Shown here piece after piece: positions 59,660-64,000 of a DNA stretch of 64,000 nucleotides (within the stretch, counting starts at the first letter, position 1; each line of letters starts with the position of its first letter). The notes under the pieces are model-generated. The model ran no database searches and had not been told where the DNA came from. It was given only the letters and a program-made list of their open reading frames with translations. The stretch is from Salana multivorans. GTDB taxonomy: Bacteria; Actinomycetota; Actinomycetes; Actinomycetales; Beutenbergiaceae. Location: the NCBI RefSeq assembly GCF_003751805.1, contig NZ_RKHQ01000001.1, positions 620,001 through 684,000 on the forward strand, in the 5' to 3' direction. The position numbers were made by a program, and so were the translations under genes.

Positions 59660-61230
59660 ACGACGAACTTAGCCGCCTGCGCGAGCAGGTCGAGCACGGG
59701 CGTCGGCCAGACACCGAGCACCACCGTCGCGATCGCGCACACCCACAGGGCGACGCCCGTGAGCGCACCCGGCGTCACCGCGTCCGATCCGGGGCGCTCG
59801 GACTCCTCGGGCTCGGTGAAGAACATGAGCACGATGATCCGGACGTAGAAGAACGCGGCGGCGGCCGAGGCCACGACGGCGACGACGACGAGCGGCCACG
59901 CGCCGCCCTCGACGGCCGAGACGAACGCGACGAACTTCCCGACGAAGCCGGCCGTCAGCGGGATGCCCGTGAACGACAGGAGGAACAGCGTCATCATCCC
60001 GGCGAGCACCGGGTGGCGGCGGCCGAGCCCGGCCCACTGCGACAGGTGGGTCGCCTCGCCGGTGACGTTGCCCTCGGCGTCGCGCTCGCGGACCAGGGTG
60101 ATGACGGCGAACGCGCCGACCGTCGCCAGGCCGTACGCCAGCAGGTAGAAGATGAGCGACGACGGGCCGGAGGGGGACAGCGTCGCGATGGCGACGAGCG
60201 CGAACCCGGCGTGCGCGACGGAGGAGTAAGCGAGGATCCGCTTGATGTCCGTCTGGACGATCGCGAGGACGGTCCCGACGAGCATCGAGGCGATCGCGAC
60301 CGTCCACAGCACGGGCTCGAGGTCCCAGCCGAAGCCGGGGGCGGCGACGTAGAGCAGGCGCAGGATCGCGCCGAACGCCGCCGTCTTCGTCGCGGCGGCC
60401 ATGAAGCCCGTCACGGGGGTCGGGGCACCCTGGTAGACGTCCGGGACCCACGCGTGGAACGGCACGGCGCCGACCTTGAACAGGAGCCCGACGAGCACGA
60501 GCAGGAAGCCGATCACGGCCATCCCGTCCATCCCGACGGTCATCTCGGCCGCCGTCCCGAGGTCCGCGTAGCCGAGCGAGCCGGAGAAGCCGTACAGCAG
60601 CGCGACGCCGAAGAGGAACAGGGCCGAGGAGAAGGCGCCGAGGAGGAAGTACTTGAGCGACGCCTCCTGGGACAGCACGCGGCGCCGCCGCGCGAGGGCG
60701 GTCAGCACGTACAGCGGCAGCGAGAGCACCTCGAGGGCGACGAACAGGACGAGCAGGTCGTTCGCCATCGGGAAGACGAGCATGCCCGCGAGACTGAACA
60801 GCGCGAGCGGGAAGACCTCGGTCTGCTCCAGGCCGGCCTTGCGGGCGGCCTCCTCGTACGGCGAGCCGGGCGCGGCGGCCCCCTGGGGCGCGAACGCCTC
60901 CTCGCCGCTGGGCAGCCGCGACGCCATGACGGCGAAGCCGACGAGCGCGACCAGGCAGAGGACCATCTGGATGGCGAGCGTCGGACCGTCCTCGGCGAGC
61001 TGGCCGGCGACGAGGGTCGACTCGCCCCCGCCCACGACGACGCTCCAGCGCCACGCGACGAGGACGAGCGCCACGAGCGGCGCGGCCAGCGCGACGAACA
61101 CCTGGACGGTGCGGCGGGAGGTCTTCGGGACGAAGGTGGCGACCACGACCCCGAGGATCGCGGCCCCGACGACGACGAGGATCGGCGAGAGCGCAGCCCA
61201 CTGGATCTCGGGTGCGACGAACGAGTTCAC
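59656..61230 (-). CDS. nuoN: NADH-quinone oxidoreductase subunit N
   Basis: 524-residue antiporter-like subunit of complex I with about 14 TMs. Family sequences include FLLVLVGLLFKVGAVPFHAW and DVYQGAPTPVTGFMA. GTG start overlaps the nuoM stop by GTGA. Second-last nuo gene before the polyprenyl synthase. Confidence 0.95.
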   Translation of the reverse strand: MNSFVAPEIQWAALSPILVVVGAAILGVVVATFVPKTSRRTVQVFVALAAPLVALVLVAWRWSVVVGGGESTLVAGQLAEDGPTLAIQMVLCLVALVGFAVMASRLPSGEEAFAPQGAAAPGSPYEEAARKAGLEQTEVFPLALFSLAGMLVFPMANDLLVLFVALEVLSLPLYVLTALARRRRVLSQEASLKYFLLGAFSSALFLFGVALLYGFSGSLGYADLGTAAEMTVGMDGMAVIGFLLVLVGLLFKVGAVPFHAWVPDVYQGAPTPVTGFMAAATKTAAFGAILRLLYVAAPGFGWDLEPVLWTVAIASMLVGTVLAIVQTDIKRILAYSSVAHAGFALVAIATLSPSGPSSLIFYLLAYGLATVGAFAVITLVRERDAEGNVTGEATHLSQWAGLGRRHPVLAGMMTLFLLSFTGIPLTAGFVGKFVAFVSAVEGGAWPLVVVAVVASAAAAFFYVRIIVLMFFTEPEESERPGSDAVTPGALTGVALWVCAIATVVLGVWPTPVLDLLAQAAKFVV

Positions 61231-62774
61231 TGGGCGCCTCCCATGGCGAGCACCTGCGAGATCGGGGTGAGCAGGTCGAGGACCGGCCCGGGGACGAACC
61301 CGAGGATCAGCATCGCGGCGACGACCGGGACCATCGCCCAGCGCTCACGCGCGGACAGGTCGGTGATCCGGCCCGACTCGGCGGCCTGCGCGACCTCCTC
61401 CGACGGCTGGCCCGTGAAGACCTTCTGGTAGACGAGGAGGAAGTAGACCGCGGCGAGCACGACGCCGAGCGTGGCGACCACGCCGGCGGCGATCGACTCG
61501 GGGAACGACCCGATGAGGACGAGGTACTCCCCGACGAACCCGGACAAGCCGGGCAGGGCGACCGAGGCGAGGCCGGAGACCAGGAACAGCCCGGCCAGGA
61601 TCGGCGTGACCTTCTGCATCCCGCCCCAGGCCGCGATCCGGCGCGCCTGCGGCGACGTCGGGCCGCCCTCGAGCGAGCGCTCCGTGAGGAAGCCGCCGAG
61701 GAGGAACAGCCCGGCGATCGACAGGCCGTGCGCGAGCATGTAGAACATCGCACCGGTCAGCGCGACCTGCGAGCCGATGAAGATGCCGAGCACGATGAAC
61801 CCGAAGTGCGACACCGACGTGAACGCGATGAACCGCATGAGGTCCTGCTGGCCGATCGCGACCAGCGCGCCGTAGAGCAGCGAGACGATCGCGAGCACGA
61901 CGATGACCGGCGCGGCCCAGCGCGAGGCGTTCGGGAACAGCGGGAGGCACAGCGCGAGCATCCCGAAGGTGCCCACCTTGTCCAGCACGCCGACGAGCAG
62001 CGTGGAGGTGCCCGGCGTGGCCTGCGCCGTCGCGTCGGGCAGCCAGGTGTGGACCGGCCACATCGGGGCCTTGACCGCGAAGGCGACGAAGAACGCGACG
62101 AACAGCCACTTCTCCATCGTCGGGTCGGCGATGACGCCGGCGAGGTTGTCGATGAGGAAGCCCTGCTCCCCGCCCGGCCCGTTGAGGAACGTCACGACGA
62201 CGCCGACGAGCATGACCAGCCCGCCCGCGAGGGAGTACAGCAGGAACTTGACCGCGGCCGCCCGCCGGTTCGGTCCGCCGAACATCCCGATGAGGAAGTA
62301 GACGGGCAGCAGCATGACCTCGAACACGACGTAGAACAGGAACAGGTCGCGTGCCGCGAACACCGCGACCATGAGGCCGGTGAGCGAGAGCAGCAGCGCG
62401 ATGAACGTCGCGCGGCGCCGGGCGACGAGCGCGGGGTCGGCGTCGTCGTCGGGAACGGCGCGCCAGTCCGACGCGATGACGACGGGGACGAGCCCGACGG
62501 CCAGGAGGACCATGACGAGGCCGAGGCCGTTGACGCCCACCGCGTAGCTGACGCCCATGGCGGGGATCCACGGCGCCGTCTGCGTGAGCTGGACGCGCGC
62601 GGCGTCGGCGACGTCGAACTGCGTCGCCATCGCGACCGCGATCGCGACGACGACGAGCGAGACGACGAGGCCGTACGCGCGGGCCACCTTGTGCAGGGCG
62701 GGGACGAACCAGAGGAGAGCCGCCGCGATGATCGGCAGCGCGATCAGGACGGTGATCCAGGGCAGGGTGCTCAA
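61227..62774 (-). CDS. nuoM: NADH-quinone oxidoreductase subunit M
   Basis: 515-residue antiporter-like subunit with about 14 TMs. FFVAFAVKAPMWPVHTWLPD is diagnostic. Starts with TTG at 62774, preceded by AGGAGGAG at 5-base spacing, so the rare start codon is well supported. Confidence 0.95.
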   Translation of the reverse strand: MSTLPWITVLIALPIIAAALLWFVPALHKVARAYGLVVSLVVVAIAVAMATQFDVADAARVQLTQTAPWIPAMGVSYAVGVNGLGLVMVLLAVGLVPVVIASDWRAVPDDDADPALVARRRATFIALLLSLTGLMVAVFAARDLFLFYVVFEVMLLPVYFLIGMFGGPNRRAAAVKFLLYSLAGGLVMLVGVVVTFLNGPGGEQGFLIDNLAGVIADPTMEKWLFVAFFVAFAVKAPMWPVHTWLPDATAQATPGTSTLLVGVLDKVGTFGMLALCLPLFPNASRWAAPVIVVLAIVSLLYGALVAIGQQDLMRFIAFTSVSHFGFIVLGIFIGSQVALTGAMFYMLAHGLSIAGLFLLGGFLTERSLEGGPTSPQARRIAAWGGMQKVTPILAGLFLVSGLASVALPGLSGFVGEYLVLIGSFPESIAAGVVATLGVVLAAVYFLLVYQKVFTGQPSEEVAQAAESGRITDLSARERWAMVPVVAAMLILGFVPGPVLDLLTPISQVLAMGGAQ

Positions 62775-62789
62775 GTGTCTCCTCCTCTC

Positions 62790-64000
62790 TTACATCCGGA
62801 CGAAGTGAAGGACGACGGCGATGAGGACGAACCCGCCGAGGATCATGAGGCCGTAGCTGCGCACCATGCCGTTCTGGAGCTTGCGCAGCGCCCGCCCGAG
62901 CCCGACGGTGCCCTCGGCGGCCCCCCGGATCGCGCCGTCGACCACGGCGGTGTCCGCGTAGACGAGCGTGCGCGAGAGGTCCTGGCCGGGGCGCTGGAAG
63001 ACCGCCTCGTTGACGGCGTCGCCGTAGAAGTCCTGCCGGGCCGCGCGGGTGAGCACGCTGCCGGTCGGTGGGGTGATCGGGACGGGGTTGCGCCCGTACT
63101 GCCGCCACGCGAGCAGGATCCCGACCGCGACGAGCGCGAGCGAGACGCCCATGATGACCGGCACCGGGAGCACGGGCGGGTGCGCCTCGTGGTCGACGTG
63201 ACCCGTCACCGGCTCGAGCCAGCCGACGATGCCGTCGCCGAGCGAGAGGAGGAAGCCGAGGGTCACGGCCCCGATCGCGAGGACGATCATCGGGATCGTC
63301 ATGACGGCCGGGGACTCGTGCGGGTGGCGGACGGGGCGCCGGTCGTCGGGACCGAGCAGGTCGGCGTTGTCGACCCAGCGCGCCTTGCCGGTGAAGGTCA
63401 TGAAGAACATCCGCGACATGTAGAACGCCGTGATGCCCGCGCCGACCAGCGTCACGGTGCCGAGCACCCAGGGCTGCCAGCCCGAGCCGACGAACGCCGC
63501 CTCGATGATCTTGTCCTTGGAGTAGAACCCGGCGAACGGCGGGACGCCCATGATCGCGAGCCAGCCGGCGCCGAACGTCAGCCAGGTGACGACCATGAAC
63601 TTGCGCAGGGCGCCGTAGCGGCGCATGTCGACGTCGTCGCCCATCCCGTGCATGACGGAGCCGGCCCCGAGGAACAGACCGGCCTTGAAGAAGCCGTGCG
63701 TCACGAGGTGGAAGATCGCGAACGCGTACCCGATCGGGCCGAGCCCGGCCGCGAGCACCATGTAGCCGATCTGGGACATCGTCGAGCCGGCGAGCGACTT
63801 CTTGATGTCGTCCTTGGCGCAGGCGACGCCGGCCCCGAACAGGAGTGTCACGGCACCGATGACGACCACGACGAGCTGCGCGGTCGGCGCCGCGTCGAAG
63901 ATCGAGGCCGACCGGACGATGAGGTAGACGCCGGCCGTCACCATCGTGGCGGCGTGGATGAGCGCGGAGACCGGCGTCGGGCCGGCCATCGCGTCACCGA
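62790..64000 (-). CDS. nuoL: NADH-quinone oxidoreductase subunit L, N-terminus outside window
   Basis: C-terminal part of NuoL, about 403 residues, entering the window at [20 protein letters not shown], a hallmark of this proton-translocating subunit. The frame is open to base 64000, so the Met seen there is internal. The C-terminal TM is [17 protein letters not shown]. 15 bases before nuoM. Confidence 0.95.
   Translation of the reverse strand, partial: GDAMAGPTPVSALIHAATMVTAGVYLIVRSASIFDAAPTAQLVVVVIGAVTLLFGAGVACAKDDIKKSLAGSTMSQIGYMVLAAGLGPIGYAFAIFHLVTHGFFKAGLFLGAGSVMHGMGDDVDMRRYGALRKFMVVTWLTFGAGWLAIMGVPPFAGFYSKDKIIEAAFVGSGWQPWVLGTVTLVGAGITAFYMSRMFFMTFTGKARWVDNADLLGPDDRRPVRHPHESPAVMTIPMIVLAIGAVTLGFLLSLGDGIVGWLEPVTGHVDHEAHPPVLPVPVIMGVSLALVAVGILLAWRQYGRNPVPITPPTGSVLTRAARQDFYGDAVNEAVFQRPGQDLSRTLVYADTAVVDGAIRGAAEGTVGLGRALRKLQNGMVRSYGLMILGGFVLIAVVLHFVRM

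Noticed and set aside
1-64000. CRISPR arrays, tRNA or rRNA genes, insertion sequences, prophage or attachment sites
   Set aside because: No regularly spaced repeats, no tRNA-like cloverleaf with CCA-adjacent stem, no transposase or integrase motif were seen by eye.

Overview
The window looks like chromosome from a very GC-rich actinobacterium, probably of the Micrococcales. Codon third positions are almost all G or C, and GTG starts are frequent. There is a mycothiol-type formaldehyde/S-nitrosomycothiol dehydrogenase, a type VII (ESX-like) secretion locus with mycosins, and an actinobacterial FprA-type reductase. No rRNA, tRNA, CRISPR array, transposase or integrase was seen. Genes are tightly packed, with many ATGA/GTGA/TGATG overlaps. 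The only non-coding gap over 300 bases is the divergent control region at about 19582-19943.

Left end (1-7150, minus strand): an apparent operon of an MFS transporter, an Aes-like esterase, an acyl-CoA dehydrogenase, a class III CoA-transferase, an acyl-CoA ligase and a MaoC-type hydratase cut by the window edge. The middle three closely match, from memory, E. coli CaiA, CaiB and CaiC. This therefore looks like a carnitine/betaine-CoA pathway with non-standard parts: MFS instead of CaiT, a MaoC fold instead of CaiD, and an added esterase. A large LuxR-type ATPase regulator is divergent from it (7416-10055).

11096-24806: a divergent sugar-utilisation locus around a LacI regulator. Leftward run a solute-binding protein, two peptide-type ABC permeases, a GH32-like protein, a GH172 (DUF2961) enzyme and a GH32 enzyme. 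Rightward run lacI, two peptide-type ABC ATPases and an ADP-ribosylglycohydrolase-fold protein. None of the glycosidases has a signal peptide, so an oligosaccharide is probably imported intact and cut in the cytoplasm. GH172 plus GH32 suggests fructose-containing substrates such as difructose dianhydrides or inulin-type oligosaccharides. Two matching GTTA-N6-TAAC sites sit on the two divergent promoters and are probably LacI operators.

24927-39111: housekeeping and assorted genes: sbcD-sbcC (SbcC has an eight-unit 18-bp repeat insertion), a MazG-like hydrolase with a small partner, the mscR/metallo-beta-lactamase pair, a membrane protein, a FtsX-type ABC exporter, a small unknown protein and fprA.

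39117-57746: a type VII secretion locus. It has two WXG100 proteins, two mycosins, EccB, EccC, two YukD-domain membrane proteins (EccD and a paralogue), an RDD-FHA protein and several likely substrates. No EccE or EccA was recognised. eccC is divergent and appears to be preceded by a leaderless nine-codon ORF whose stop overlaps the eccC start. A strong hairpin follows the WXG100 pair.

57763-64000: the end of the complex I operon (nuoL partial, nuoM, nuoN), running directly into a polyprenyl diphosphate synthase (a plausible menaquinone side-chain enzyme) and a PrmC-like methyltransferase.
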